Part shown: positions 43,549 through 54,480 of the stretch, piece after piece
How the letters are laid out: each line of letters opens with the position of its first letter
How positions within the stretch are numbered: the stretch's first letter is position 1
NCBI GenBank assembly: GCA_020630015.1
Contig: JAHDCF010000005.1
Coordinates: forward strand, 1 to 64,000
Direction: 5' to 3'
Source of the DNA: Planktomarina sp.
Lineage (GTDB): Bacteria; Pseudomonadota; Alphaproteobacteria; Rhodobacterales; Rhodobacteraceae
DNA length: 64,000 bases
The notes under the pieces: model-generated
What the model was told of the DNA's origin: nothing
What the model saw: the letters and a program-made list of their open reading frames with translations, nothing else
Databases searched by the model: none
Position numbers and translations under genes: made by a program

Positions 43549-44361
43549 ATGGCAATCGGAATTTTTGACAGCGGACTTGGCGGTTTAACGGTTTTGCAGG
43601 CCTGTCAGGCCCGCATGCCCGATGTCGACTTCGTTTATCTGGGCGACAATCAGAACGCCCCCTATGGGGTGCGCACATCTGATGACGTGTATCGTTTGAC
43701 CACGCAAGCGGTGGAAAAATTCTGGGATCACGGATGTGATCTTGTTATTTTGGCCTGCAATACGGCCTCTGCCGCGGCGTTGCGGCGGATGCAGGAATCC
43801 TGGGTGCCAGCTGACAAACGGGTATTGGGTGTTTTTGTCCCCATGATCGAGGCATTGACCGAACGCAATTGGGGCGACAATTCCCCCCCGCGAGAGGTTG
43901 ATGTAAAACAGGTGGCCTTGTTCGCCACGCCCGCCACGGTGGCCAGCCGGGCGTTTCAACGCGAATTGGCCTTTCGCGCGATCGGTGTGGATGTTGAAAC
44001 CCAAGCCTGTGGTGGATTGGTGGATGCCATCGAAGACGGCGATATGGTTTTGGCCGAAGCGCTGGTTCGATCCCATGTGGATGCGTTAAAGCGCAAGATG
44101 CCCAACCCGCAAGCGGCGGTTTTGGGGTGTACACATTATCCCCTGTTGCAGGATGTGTTTCAAAACGCGCTTGGTGCGGATGTGAAGGTGTATTCACAAG
44201 CCACATTGGTGGCCGACAGTTTGGCCGATTATATCAACCGCCATCCTGAAAAGGTTGGGTCAGGATGTAAAAGCCTGTTTTTGACCACGGGTGATCCTTT
44301 GAAAGTATCAGATCGGGCAACGCAGTTTTTGCAATCCGCTGTGACGTTTCGCGCGGCTTAA
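43549..44361 (+). CDS. murI: Glutamate racemase
   Basis: [38 protein letters not shown]. Confidence 0.96.
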   Translation: MAIGIFDSGLGGLTVLQACQARMPDVDFVYLGDNQNAPYGVRTSDDVYRLTTQAVEKFWDHGCDLVILACNTASAAALRRMQESWVPADKRVLGVFVPMIEALTERNWGDNSPPREVDVKQVALFATPATVASRAFQRELAFRAIGVDVETQACGGLVDAIEDGDMVLAEALVRSHVDALKRKMPNPQAAVLGCTHYPLLQDVFQNALGADVKVYSQATLVADSLADYINRHPEKVGSGCKSLFLTTGDPLKVSDRATQFLQSAVTFRAA

Positions 44362-44430
44362 TCCGTGGATGTGCCGTTGATATTTCTATGACCAAACGTC
44401 ATATCGGCACCAACAAAGGGGATCGATCAA

Positions 44431-45456
44431 ATGGCAAAGAACATCGCAATCTTGGGGGCAAGTGGATACACCGGGGCGGAACTTATCCGTTTGGTCAGTT
44501 TTCACCCTGAGATGTCGATCGCCGCATTGGCGGCGGATCGCAAGGCGGGGCAGGCAATCGGGGATGTTTTTCCACACCTGCGCCATTTGGGTTTGCCCGA
44601 CCTTGTCAAAATCGAAGATATTGATTTCACGGATATTGATCTTGTCTTTTGCGCTTTGCCCCATGGGGTTGGCCATAAACTGGTGCGCGATCTGCCTGAG
44701 AAAACCAAAGTGGTGGATTTATCCGCTGACTTTCGTTTGACAGAGGCCGAAACTTACAAAAAATGGTATGGGTTGGATCACACCGCAATGGATATCCAGC
44801 CTGACGTGGCCTTTGGTTTGCCCGAATTTTATCGTGCCGATATCGCCAAGGCGCGGATTACCGCGAATACAGGCTGTTACGTTGCCACATCATTGTTGCC
44901 GTTAATCCCGTTGCTGCGTGAAAAGGTGATTGCCCCCGATCCCATCGTGATTGATGCAAAATCCGGTGTGTCTGGGGCCGGGCGCGGATTGAACGAACCG
45001 ATGCTGTTTTCCGAAGCAAACGAAGGTTTCAAGGCCTATGGCGTTGGGCATCACCGCCACATGGGCGAGTTGGATCAGGAGCTGTCCAAAGCGGCGGGCG
45101 TTGATGTGATCGCAAGCTTCACGCCACATTTGGTGCCAATGATCCGGGGTATGCAGGCCACAATCTATGCCCGTGGGGACGCCGAGACAGCGCAACAGGT
45201 GCTTGAGGCAACCTTCGCAGATGAAGCCTGCGTTGATGTGTTGCCCCTTGGGGGTATTCCGCAGACCCAACATGTGAAGGGATCAAATATTTGCCGCATT
45301 GGTCTTGTGCCTGACCGTATCGAAGGGCGTTTCATCATTCTGTCTGTGTTGGACAACCTGATGAAAGGTGCGTCTGGGCAGGCCATGCAATGCGCAAACA
45401 TCACCTTGGGGCTGCCTGAAACCATGGGCTTGCCGCAGGTTCCGGTGTTTCCCTAA
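44431..45456 (+). CDS. argC: N-acetyl-gamma-glutamyl-phosphate reductase
   Basis: AILGASGYTGAELIRL, ANTGCYVATSLLPL, SGVSGAGRGLNE. Confidence 0.96.
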   Translation: MAKNIAILGASGYTGAELIRLVSFHPEMSIAALAADRKAGQAIGDVFPHLRHLGLPDLVKIEDIDFTDIDLVFCALPHGVGHKLVRDLPEKTKVVDLSADFRLTEAETYKKWYGLDHTAMDIQPDVAFGLPEFYRADIAKARITANTGCYVATSLLPLIPLLREKVIAPDPIVIDAKSGVSGAGRGLNEPMLFSEANEGFKAYGVGHHRHMGELDQELSKAAGVDVIASFTPHLVPMIRGMQATIYARGDAETAQQVLEATFADEACVDVLPLGGIPQTQHVKGSNICRIGLVPDRIEGRFIILSVLDNLMKGASGQAMQCANITLGLPETMGLPQVPVFP

Positions 45457-45908
45457 TGCGGTCGCTTCAGAAACGACGCCGAATTCAGGTGATTGTTCTG
45501 GCCTTGGTTTGTCTGGTCGGGGCAACGGCCCTGATCGGGTATTCATTGCGAAACGGGATCAACCTTTTTCGTTCGCCGACACAAGTTGTCGAAACACCCC
45601 CCGCCGCAAGTGAGGTGTTTCGGTTGGGTGGTTTGGTGGTGGATGACAGCATCAAAAAAGATGCAGGCGTAAAGTTTTTCTTTGCGGTCACCGATGGGGC
45701 CAATGTGATTAATGTGCATTATGTCGGCGACAATCTGCCCCCTGATTTGTTCGAAGAGGGCCAAGGCACCGTGGCCACCGGACGATATGTGGATGGTGTG
45801 TTCCTCGCGACCGAGATTTTGGCCAAACACGATGAAACCTATATGCCGGCTGAGGTGATCGACGCTTTAAAAGAACAGGGCGTCTACCAAGCACCGGACG
45901 CTGGCTAA
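45456..45908 (+). CDS. ccmE: Cytochrome c maturation protein CcmE
   Basis: FRLGGLVV, VNVHYVGDNLPPDLFEEGQGTVATG, LAKHDETYMP heme-binding His motif. Confidence 0.94.
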   Translation: MRSLQKRRRIQVIVLALVCLVGATALIGYSLRNGINLFRSPTQVVETPPAASEVFRLGGLVVDDSIKKDAGVKFFFAVTDGANVINVHYVGDNLPPDLFEEGQGTVATGRYVDGVFLATEILAKHDETYMPAEVIDALKEQGVYQAPDAG

Positions 45909-45965
45909 AACAGCTGTTAATCTTTTCACGTTCAGGTTTGTGCCATTCATGCAAATGGGGGCACC

Positions 45966-46577
45966 ATGAAATCCGTACATTCCATTGCCGAAGAAATCGT
46001 CGCCCGCGAAGGCGGCTATGTGAATGATCCCGACGATCCCGGTGGGGCAACCAATTTCGGTGTCACGATTGGCACGTTAAAGCGGCTTGGCCTTGATATC
46101 GACCAAGACGGTGATGTGGATCGACGGGATGTTCAAAACCTGACCCAAAGACACGCGGTCGAGATTTTTAAAGATCACTATTTCCAAAAACCAGGCATCG
46201 CCCAATTGCCAGATGTTTTGCGCCCATCGGTGTTTGATATGTATGTGAATGCCGGATCAAATGCGGTGCGCATTTTACAGCGGCTTTTAAACAAAATGGG
46301 TTTTGATTTGGCCGTGGATGGCGCCATTGGGCCCGCAACACGGGATGCGGCCCACAAGGCCTTTGATATGGCGCCGCATCACTTGTCAGATGCCTATGCC
46401 ATCGCCCGGCGAAATTACTATTACAAATTGGCGGACGCACGACCCAAAAGCCGCAAATATGCCCGCCGCAGAAATGGGGGAAAGGGCGGATGGATTGTGA
46501 GGGCGGAGGAGTTTCTGGACGCCAAATACCATCTGTCCGCAAAAGATCATCAGAAAAGGACTGCGAAATGGGTTTGA
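45966..46577 (+). CDS. GH108-type N-acetylmuramidase / endolysin (GTA- or phage-type)
   Basis: EEIVAREGGYVNDPDDPGGATNFGVTIGTL (GH108 catalytic signature) plus putative peptidoglycan-binding C-terminus. Confidence 0.9.
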   Translation: MKSVHSIAEEIVAREGGYVNDPDDPGGATNFGVTIGTLKRLGLDIDQDGDVDRRDVQNLTQRHAVEIFKDHYFQKPGIAQLPDVLRPSVFDMYVNAGSNAVRILQRLLNKMGFDLAVDGAIGPATRDAAHKAFDMAPHHLSDAYAIARRNYYYKLADARPKSRKYARRRNGGKGGWIVRAEEFLDAKYHLSAKDHQKRTAKWV

Positions 46578-47113
46578 TGGTGCGCTTCTTTGATTTGATT
46601 TTTGGCAACGGGCGATCCGATTTGACGGATCTGGCAGAAGTTTTCCGTGAAAACGCAGAAGGGGCCGCCGTGCGCGCGGCGGATGCGCACACAGCCGCCT
46701 TGGATCAATTTGCAGCTGAATTTCAGCACGAGCGGAAAGGCCTTTTTGATCGGTTCATTGATGGATTGAACCGTTTGCCACGACCGGCCATGGCTTTGGG
46801 CACGTTGGCCTTGTTTGCATCGGCGATGTTTAATCCTGAATGGTTCATCACCCGAATGGATGGCCTTCAACAGGTGCCCGAACCCTTGTGGTGGTTGTTG
46901 GGCGCTGTTGTCAGCTTTTATTTTGGGGCGCGTCATCAATGGAAGGCACAAGAATTTCAAAAATCCATGGCACAGCGGAAATCCACGTCGGGGCAACAGC
47001 CGCCAGCAATTTCCCCGCAAGACACGGTGCAAGCCCCTTCCAGATTCGACGACAATGCAGCCTTGCAAGATTGGGTCAGATGGCGGCGCAACCGCACCGA
47101 ACCGCAAACATAG
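46568..47113 (+). CDS. GTA-type 3-TM holin family protein
   Basis: LPRPAMALGTLALFASAMFNPEWFITRMDGLQQVPEPLWWLLGAVVSFYFGARHQWK; start overlaps endolysin stop. Confidence 0.8.
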   Translation: MGLMVRFFDLIFGNGRSDLTDLAEVFRENAEGAAVRAADAHTAALDQFAAEFQHERKGLFDRFIDGLNRLPRPAMALGTLALFASAMFNPEWFITRMDGLQQVPEPLWWLLGAVVSFYFGARHQWKAQEFQKSMAQRKSTSGQQPPAISPQDTVQAPSRFDDNAALQDWVRWRRNRTEPQT

Positions 47114-47181
47114 ATGTGACCTGAGAACGCAGTTTCCCCCGTTGCCCTTGCGGTTGGGGGCAGGGCATTTATACCTGCGGT

Positions 47182-49125
47182 ATGTTCAATGAAACCGCGC
47201 ATTTTGCCCTGATCCTTGCCTTTTTTATGTCGATGGCCGGGGCCGTTCTGCCAATGATGGGGGCGGTGACACGCAATGCGGCGATGATGGATTTTGCGCG
47301 CGTCTCAGCCTATGTTCAGCTGATTTTGGTTGGCTTGGCTTTTGCTGTGCTGACCTTGGCATTTGTCACCTCTGACTTTTCTTTGCGCATTGTGCTGTTG
47401 AATTCCCACACCCTTAAACCCATGCTTTACAAAGTGGCCGGCGTTTGGGGGAACCACGAAGGATCCCTTTTGTTATGGGTGCTGATCCTAACTGGATTTG
47501 CCAGCGCCGTTGCGTTTTTTGGGCGTGGTTTGCCCAGCACCTTAAAGGCCCGTGTCTTGGGCGTTCAAAGCAGTGTAACGGCGGCCTTTTTGGCCTTTAT
47601 CCTGTGGACATCAAACCCCTTTGAACGGGTGCCAAATCCGCCCTTTAACGGGCAGGGGCTTAATCCTTTGTTACAGGATCCGGGTTTGGCGTTTCACCCT
47701 CCCTTTTTGTATTTGGGATATGTCGGATTATCGGTGACATTTTCATTTGCGGTGGCCGCCCTTTTGGAAGGGCGTGTTGATGCCGCTTGGGCGCGATGGG
47801 TGCGCCCTTGGACCCTTGCCGCGTGGCTGTTTTTAACCATCGGCATCGCCTTGGGCAGTTGGTGGGCCTATTATGAATTGGGGTGGGGCGGATTTTGGTT
47901 TTGGGATCCAGTTGAAAATGCCAGCTTCATGCCTTGGCTTATTGCGGCCGCCTTATTGCATTCCGCCATCGTGGTGGAAAAGCGAGAGGTGTTAAAGGCG
48001 TGGACCATCCTTTTGGCCATTTTGGCCTTTGGATTTTCATTGGTCGGCACATTTATTGTGCGGTCAGGGGTTTTGACATCGGTTCATGCCTTCGCCAATG
48101 ATCCGGATCGGGGCGTCCTGATTTTGGGCATAATGGCGTTTTTTGTCGGCGGTGCTTTGACGTTGTTTGCATGGCGCGCCAGCGCGCTAGAAAGCAGAAG
48201 TGTTTTTTCCCTCATCAGCCGTGAAAGCGCATTGGTGGCCAATAACATATTACTGGTCATATCCTGTTTTGTGGTTTTTGTTGGCACGTTCTGGCCCTTG
48301 GTGGCGGAGATGTTCTTTGATCGGCGCTTATCCGTGGGGCCACCCTTTTTTAATGCCGCCTTCACCCCGTTTATGGTGGCTTTGGCGACGATCCTGCCGG
48401 TTGGATCCACCCTTGCGTGGAAACGCGGAAACATCGGCCGGGTGTTCAAATCCCTGTTGCCAACGATGATATTTGCTTTGGCTGTGTTGGGTTTGGTCTG
48501 GGCCATGCAAACGGGACGCAGCCTGATTGGCCCAATTGGCGCGGCCCTTGGGGTGTGGTTGGTGATGGGGGCAGCGTCAGAGGTTTGGTTGCGTGCAAAC
48601 AAACAAGTGGGCCGGATAAAACGTTTACCCGCCTCAGATTGGGGCAAGGCCTTGGCCCACGCTGGGCTTGGCATCACAATATTTGGCATTGCAGCCCTGA
48701 CCGCATGGGAGGTCGAAGATATCCGTGTTTTGGATATTGGCCAAAGCTTTGAAATCGCCGGAAAAGAAATCACATTACGCGGCGTCGAAGATGTGATTGG
48801 GCCGAACTTCACATCCGTTGCCGCAACGTTTGACATCACCACCCCCAGCGGGGCCAGAGATCAAATCGTTGCAGAACGCCGTTTTTACCCGGTGGCACAG
48901 ATGCCAACCACAGAGGCGGCGATTCTGAACGGTGTTTTGAACGATATATATGTGGTGCTTGGCGATGCCCAAGATGCTGGGGGATGGGCTGTGCGCAGCT
49001 TTGTGAAGCCCTTTGCGAATTGGATTTGGGCCGGGGCCATCATCATGGCCATTGGCGGATTGATCAGCCTGACCGACCGCCGTTATCGTGTCGCCGCAGG
49101 TCAACGTTCAGGGGCGGGGCTTTGA
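47182..49125 (+). CDS. ccmF: Heme lyase CcmF/NrfE family subunit
   Basis: GVWGNHEGSLLLWVLIL, GSWWAYYELGWGGFWFWDPVENASFMPWL (WWD domain). Confidence 0.96.
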   Translation: MFNETAHFALILAFFMSMAGAVLPMMGAVTRNAAMMDFARVSAYVQLILVGLAFAVLTLAFVTSDFSLRIVLLNSHTLKPMLYKVAGVWGNHEGSLLLWVLILTGFASAVAFFGRGLPSTLKARVLGVQSSVTAAFLAFILWTSNPFERVPNPPFNGQGLNPLLQDPGLAFHPPFLYLGYVGLSVTFSFAVAALLEGRVDAAWARWVRPWTLAAWLFLTIGIALGSWWAYYELGWGGFWFWDPVENASFMPWLIAAALLHSAIVVEKREVLKAWTILLAILAFGFSLVGTFIVRSGVLTSVHAFANDPDRGVLILGIMAFFVGGALTLFAWRASALESRSVFSLISRESALVANNILLVISCFVVFVGTFWPLVAEMFFDRRLSVGPPFFNAAFTPFMVALATILPVGSTLAWKRGNIGRVFKSLLPTMIFALAVLGLVWAMQTGRSLIGPIGAALGVWLVMGAASEVWLRANKQVGRIKRLPASDWGKALAHAGLGITIFGIAALTAWEVEDIRVLDIGQSFEIAGKEITLRGVEDVIGPNFTSVAATFDITTPSGARDQIVAERRFYPVAQMPTTEAAILNGVLNDIYVVLGDAQDAGGWAVRSFVKPFANWIWAGAIIMAIGGLISLTDRRYRVAAGQRSGAGL

Positions 49126-49586
49126 TGCGGCGTTTGATATTGATATTGGCTTTGATGCTTGTGCCCGTTGTGGCCATGCCTGTGGAACCACAAGAGGTGT
49201 TGCAAGATCCTGTTTTGGAAAAGCGGGCCAGATCGATTTCAAAGGGATTGCGTTGCTTGCAATGCCGCAATGAATCCATTGATCAATCCAACGCTGAAAT
49301 TGCCCGTGATTTGCGCCTTTTGGTTCGCGAGCGCCTGTTGGCGGGGGATACGGATACCGAAGTGGTGGATTACATCGTGGCGCGCTATGGCGAATATGTG
49401 TTGCTTCAACCCAACGGACGTGGTGCCAATCTGGTGTTATGGTTGGCGGGACCGACGTTGTTGTTGATCACCCTTGCCGGTCTTTTCTTGGTGCGGGTGC
49501 GATCCTCTGGCGCGGAGGGGGATCAGGTGACCCCTTTGAATGAAGAAGAAGAAGCTGCCCTAAGGGAATTGCTGGACGATCGCTGA
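49125..49586 (+). CDS. ccmH: Cytochrome c-type biogenesis protein CcmH
   Basis: LRCLQCRNESIDQSNAEIARDLRLLVRE; 1-nt stop/start overlap with ccmF (TGATG). Confidence 0.95.
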   Translation: MRRLILILALMLVPVVAMPVEPQEVLQDPVLEKRARSISKGLRCLQCRNESIDQSNAEIARDLRLLVRERLLAGDTDTEVVDYIVARYGEYVLLQPNGRGANLVLWLAGPTLLLITLAGLFLVRVRSSGAEGDQVTPLNEEEEAALRELLDDR

Positions 49587-49630
49587 TCAAATCGGTTTAG
49601 TTGCCATACACATCAACACGAGGTTGGGAC

Positions 49631-50410
49631 ATGCAATACGAAACACTTCAATACAGCCTGGATGAAGGTATCGCCCGGATCACGTTGAACCGCCCCGACC
49701 AGTTGAATGCTTTGAACACCCAAATGCGAGCAGAGCTGCAATATGCGCTGACACGGGCCCCAAAGGACAATGCGCGCGTGATTGTTTTAACGGGTGCGGG
49801 ACGGGCATTTTGTTCAGGCCAAGATTTGGGTGGCCAAGGCAATGCTGCTGATATTGATTTGGAACGATTGCTGCGCGATGAATATCAACCGATATTAGAG
49901 GCTTTGTCACGTTGTCCGATCCCGACCATCGCCGCTGTGAATGGGGCGGCCGCTGGGGCGGGGTGCAATATTGCCTTGGCCGCTGACGTTGTGGTGGCGG
50001 CCGAAAGTGCCTTTTTCATGCAGGCCTTTTCGCGCATCGGGCTTATTCCAGATGCAGGTGGAACGCATTTTTTACCCCGTTCCATTGGGATGGCAAAATC
50101 CATGGGGGCCGCGTTGTTTGCAGACAAAATTACAGCCACCGAAGCGGAACGTTTGGGGATGATCTGGGAAGTGGCGCCCGACGCCACGTTTGAACAAACC
50201 TGGCAATCGCGGGCACGGGTTTTGGCCAATGGACCAACCCAAGCCTATAAGCGCATCAAAGACAGTATTCGTGCGACGTTTGAAAACGATTTGGAAACTC
50301 AATTGGATCTTGAAGCCAGCTTGCAAGGGCAGTGTGGAAAGACGCGTGATTTTCAAGAAGGGATCACAGCATTCGTCGAAAAACGCCCCGCAAATTTCGA
50401 CGGCACGTAA
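49631..50410 (+). CDS. Enoyl-CoA hydratase/isomerase family protein (PaaG-like)
   Basis: GAGRAFCSGQDLGGQG, AAVNGAAAGAGCNIALAADVV. Confidence 0.92.
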   Translation: MQYETLQYSLDEGIARITLNRPDQLNALNTQMRAELQYALTRAPKDNARVIVLTGAGRAFCSGQDLGGQGNAADIDLERLLRDEYQPILEALSRCPIPTIAAVNGAAAGAGCNIALAADVVVAAESAFFMQAFSRIGLIPDAGGTHFLPRSIGMAKSMGAALFADKITATEAERLGMIWEVAPDATFEQTWQSRARVLANGPTQAYKRIKDSIRATFENDLETQLDLEASLQGQCGKTRDFQEGITAFVEKRPANFDGT

Positions 50411-50437
50411 TCATCAGTTCACATAAAACTTTTTAAA

Positions 50438-51481
50438 TTAGGCGTTTTGTTCCGGATCCTGCTTTAGCAGCTGGATGTCGTTGGGTGTGATGGTGGCCGC
50501 CGCAGCAGCAACAATCGCAACATGGCGGCCATCAATGATGATGCGCGCATTGCCTTCGCCATCGTCTTCGACCTCAATCGCCGCGTTAGAAGACCCAGCG
50601 TATTCGATCAAGAGGGTGTCTTCACCGGCAACGAAATCGCGAATAATCTCTATGGTTTGAGCGTCAGCAGATGCAAGATCAGCCTCACCGGAAACCAATG
50701 CATCGATTTCAGACTGCATTGCAGCGTTCGTTACGATTTCTGATGCCAATTCAGAGGATGATTTAACATCTGCTTCGTCTGCCGTGTCAAAAATCGTCAG
50801 ATCAGCAGATTCAGTTGTGTAGAGAGGCGCAACATCTTGGCCTTCAGAAACCTCAACCGAAGCGGTTTCAACGTCTTCTTCAACGGCTGCTTCAACATCT
50901 TCAACGACAACTTCGATTTCAACCGCTTCTTCGTCGTCTTCTTCCGCGACGGCGCTGTCGACAGACGCGCTTTCGAATGCTTTCGTTTCCGTCAGCGGTG
51001 TAATTATGTGGGCCACAGATGTTTCAGCGGCAGCCGCAACGACGAAATCGTCAAAAATATCACTTTCCGAGATATGAGAGACTGCAACAACTTCTTCTTC
51101 TTCAATTTCTGGGAACAAGAAATCGATTTCATCAGACGCCGTGCTGGATGTTGTTTCACCCGTCATAACAGCGTCGATGTGGCCCCAAATATCATTTGAA
51201 ACGTCGTTTGAGGTAATACCACCAGCCAGTTCTTCGTCACTGGCAAAGCTTACGACGACATCTTCCCAAACTGTGGTTGTTTGATCGCCACTGGCGGCGT
51301 CCGCAACAACGGTTTCAGAAGATACATATTCTTGAATCAGGTCGGTTTGGGTTGAAAGTTCGCTATCAAGCTCTGCAAGCAATTCTTGGTTAGACACGTC
51401 TTCAGAAACATCGGCTTCATCTTCACCGATGGCTGCCGTTGTGACGCCGGTCCCTAGTAGCCAGGGAAGGATAAGCATCAT
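50438..51481 (-). CDS. Highly acidic low-complexity protein, unknown function, RTX-like C-terminal signature
   Basis: Very E/D/A/V/S-rich, few K/R; N-terminal hydrophobic MMLILPWLLGTGVTTAAIG; C-terminal IRDFVAGEDTLLIEY...ARIIIDGRHVAIV. Confidence 0.7.
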   Translation of the reverse strand: MMLILPWLLGTGVTTAAIGEDEADVSEDVSNQELLAELDSELSTQTDLIQEYVSSETVVADAASGDQTTTVWEDVVVSFASDEELAGGITSNDVSNDIWGHIDAVMTGETTSSTASDEIDFLFPEIEEEEVVAVSHISESDIFDDFVVAAAAETSVAHIITPLTETKAFESASVDSAVAEEDDEEAVEIEVVVEDVEAAVEEDVETASVEVSEGQDVAPLYTTESADLTIFDTADEADVKSSSELASEIVTNAAMQSEIDALVSGEADLASADAQTIEIIRDFVAGEDTLLIEYAGSSNAAIEVEDDGEGNARIIIDGRHVAIVAAAAATITPNDIQLLKQDPEQNA

Positions 51482-51720
51482 TTCCAAAGAACTGTCCCCA
51501 ATTGGTTAACAAACTAAACACTGAGCAGAAACTACCCTTGAGTTTGCCGTGATTTCAACACTTCTATGCCAGATTTCGAAGAATGAGCGGATTCTTGCAC
51601 ATAAATTCAACCATTGGTGTAGTTTCACATCGCCTTTACAGCGCAAATCCGGCAAAAATCATTGGAAAACAAGCATTTTTGCCGAATTTGTCGAATCGAC
51701 GCTATGATACGATTTTTGCC

Positions 51721-53010
51721 TTAGCGGTCTTCGATATTGACGTAATCACGCAATGTTTCGCCGCAATACAGCTGTCTTGGCCGGCCAATTTTCATCGCTG
51801 GATCAGAGATCATTTCTTTCCACTGCGAGATCCAACCAACGGTCCGCGACAGCGCGAAAATCGGTGTGAACATTGATGTGGGGAAGCCCATCGCCTCTAG
51901 AATGATACCGGAATAGAAATCTACGTTCGGGAATAGTTTCTTTTCAGCGAAGTAATCATCCGCCAATGCGGCACGTTCCAATTCTTTGGCGACCTGCAAC
52001 ACTGGGTTATCTTCAATCCCCAATAGATCCAGAACTTCGTCGGCAGATTGTTTCATAACCGTCGCGCGCGGATCGAAGTTTTTGTAAACCCGATGCCCAA
52101 AACCCATCAGACGGAAATCATCGTTTTTGTCTTTGGCACGTTCGATGTATTCCGGAATACGATCAACTGTTCCAATTTCGCGCAGCATTTCAAGACAAGC
52201 CTGGTTCGCACCCCCATGGGCAGGGCCCCACAGACACGCAATCCCCGCGGCGATACAGGCAAATGGGTTTGCCCCCGATGAAGATGCCAAGCGTACAGTC
52301 GAAGTTGATGCGTTTTGTTCATGATCTGCATGCAAAGTAAAAATACGATCCATGGCGCGAGCCAAAATCGGGTTCACTTCATAATCTTCCGCGGGAACGG
52401 CAAAGCACATGCGCAAAAAGTTTGACGCATAATCAAGATCGTTGCGTGGATAAACAAACGGCTGACCGACCGTATATTTATAGGCCATCGCAGCAATCGT
52501 CGGCATTTTTGCAATCAACCGGATCGTTGCCACTTCGCGTTGATGTTCGTCGTTCACATCGGTGCTGTCGTGGTAAAACGCTGACATCGCCCCAACAACG
52601 CCGGTCATAATCGCCATTGGATGAGCATCGCGGCGGAAGCCACGGAAAAAATTGATCATTTGTTCATGCAACATCGTGTGATGTGTGACCAACTGTTCAA
52701 AATCTTCAAGCGCTTTGGCACTGGGCAGTTCACCGTACAAAAGCAGGTAACACACTTCTAGGTAATGACTTTTCTCTGCAAGCTGGTCGATGGGATATCC
52801 ACGATGCAACAATTGCCCCTTGCCACCATCGATAAATGTTATCGTGCTGTCGCAAGCTGCGGTGGATGTGAAACCCGGATCATAGGTAAAGACCTTGGCC
52901 TCTGAATAGAGTTTGCGCACATCAACAACATCTGGACCCGCGGTGGGGGACATCATCGGCAACTCGTAGCTGTTTTCACCAATCGTAAGTGTTGCAGTTT
53001 TCTTAGTCAT
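51721..53010 (-). CDS. gltA: Citrate synthase
   Basis: [42 protein letters not shown]. Confidence 0.97.
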   Translation of the reverse strand: MTKKTATLTIGENSYELPMMSPTAGPDVVDVRKLYSEAKVFTYDPGFTSTAACDSTITFIDGGKGQLLHRGYPIDQLAEKSHYLEVCYLLLYGELPSAKALEDFEQLVTHHTMLHEQMINFFRGFRRDAHPMAIMTGVVGAMSAFYHDSTDVNDEHQREVATIRLIAKMPTIAAMAYKYTVGQPFVYPRNDLDYASNFLRMCFAVPAEDYEVNPILARAMDRIFTLHADHEQNASTSTVRLASSSGANPFACIAAGIACLWGPAHGGANQACLEMLREIGTVDRIPEYIERAKDKNDDFRLMGFGHRVYKNFDPRATVMKQSADEVLDLLGIEDNPVLQVAKELERAALADDYFAEKKLFPNVDFYSGIILEAMGFPTSMFTPIFALSRTVGWISQWKEMISDPAMKIGRPRQLYCGETLRDYVNIEDR

Positions 53011-53077
53011 ATCATCCCCTTCAATGGTCGCGTCGCGTATGTCGCATCTTTGTATACCATTGTCTACAATGGATGCA

Positions 53078-54475
53078 TCACGTGACTTCAAGTATTCTTG
53101 CGATGGTTTCTTCGCGGCCCAAAACAAGCATCATATCAAAGATACTAGGGCTGACGGATCGTCCCGCAAGCGCCGCGCGCATGGGGGCAGCCATTTTGCC
53201 CATTTTTGAATTATGTTGCTCTGCCACGGACGTGACGAGGGCCTGAAGATCATCTCGCTCCCAGCTAGCATTTTGCAGGTGCGGCGTCAATTCTCGCATG
53301 ATCACGATCATCTCAGGCGTCAACGCATCTTTGGATTTATCATCCAACTGAAGCGGCCTGCTATTCAGAATAAATGCTGCCTTATCAATAAGATCAGAAT
53401 ATTTCTTTGATCTTTCTTTCAGGCAGAACATCGCCTGAGTGAGGCCTGTCTTTTCTTCCATCGATAAAGGCGATTTCGCAGTTGCAGCAAGAAATTCCTC
53501 AATCTCGGCCACCAAACCTTCGTCAGAAGTGGCCATGATATGTTGACCACACACATTATCCAGTTTTTTGAAATCAAATCGGGCTGGTGATTTTCCAACA
53601 CTGCCCAAATTGAACCATTCTTTTGCCTGCGCGTCGGTGAAGAATTCGTCGTCGCCGTGGCTCCAACCCAGACGGGCCAGATAGTTGCGCATTCCTGACG
53701 CGGGATACCCAAGGGCCTGATATTCTTCTACGCCGGTTGCACCGTGGCGTTTCGACATTTTCTTGCCATCGGGGCCGTGGATCAAAGGGATATGGGCGTA
53801 GATGGGAGTGGGCCAATCCATCGCGGCATAGATTTGCATCTGTCGCGCGGCATTGTTCAAATGATCATCCCCACGGATAACATGCGTTACCCCCATATCG
53901 TGATCATCAACCACCACCGCCAACATATAAACCGGGCTGCCATCAGAGCGCAGCAAAACCATATCATCCAGCTGATCATTGCGAATGGTCACATCGCCCT
54001 GAACTTCGTCTTTGATGATTGTCGCGCCATCGCGCGGTGCCTTTAGGCGCACAACAAAAGGTGCATCCGGAAAGCTGTCTGGGGGGGCATCCCGCCAAGG
54101 GGATTGAAACAGGGTTGACCGTTTTTCGGCCCGGGCGGCCTCTCGAAATGTGGTGATTTCTTCGGGTGTTGAAAAACACTTGTACGCATGGCCACTGGCC
54201 AGCATTGCATGCGCCACTTCTGCATGTCTGTCTGCACGGCTTGCTTGGCTGATCGGTTCGCCATCGTGATCCAAGCCCAACCATTTCAGGCCTGCGTGGA
54301 TCGCCTGAGTGGCCTCTGGCGTTGAACGTTCCTTGTCCGTATCCTCAATCCGCAGCAGAAATTTGCCACCGCGGCCCCGCGCGAACAGCCAATTGAACAA
54401 GGCCGTGCGCGCACCACCAATATGAAGCGTTCCAGTTGGGGAAGGGGCAAAGCGTGTTACCACATCTTTCGTCAT
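53078..54475 (-). CDS. gltX: Glutamate--tRNA ligase
   Basis: [23 protein letters not shown] (HIGH-type), KMSKRHGA (KMSKS-type). Confidence 0.96.
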   Translation of the reverse strand: MTKDVVTRFAPSPTGTLHIGGARTALFNWLFARGRGGKFLLRIEDTDKERSTPEATQAIHAGLKWLGLDHDGEPISQASRADRHAEVAHAMLASGHAYKCFSTPEEITTFREAARAEKRSTLFQSPWRDAPPDSFPDAPFVVRLKAPRDGATIIKDEVQGDVTIRNDQLDDMVLLRSDGSPVYMLAVVVDDHDMGVTHVIRGDDHLNNAARQMQIYAAMDWPTPIYAHIPLIHGPDGKKMSKRHGATGVEEYQALGYPASGMRNYLARLGWSHGDDEFFTDAQAKEWFNLGSVGKSPARFDFKKLDNVCGQHIMATSDEGLVAEIEEFLAATAKSPLSMEEKTGLTQAMFCLKERSKKYSDLIDKAAFILNSRPLQLDDKSKDALTPEMIVIMRELTPHLQNASWERDDLQALVTSVAEQHNSKMGKMAAPMRAALAGRSVSPSIFDMMLVLGREETIARILEVT

Positions 54476-54480
54476 GCAAA

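Noticed and set aside
45909-45965. CtrA site upstream of the endolysin gene
   Set aside because: Only a half site (TTAA at 45917-45920) is visible; the second half does not match.
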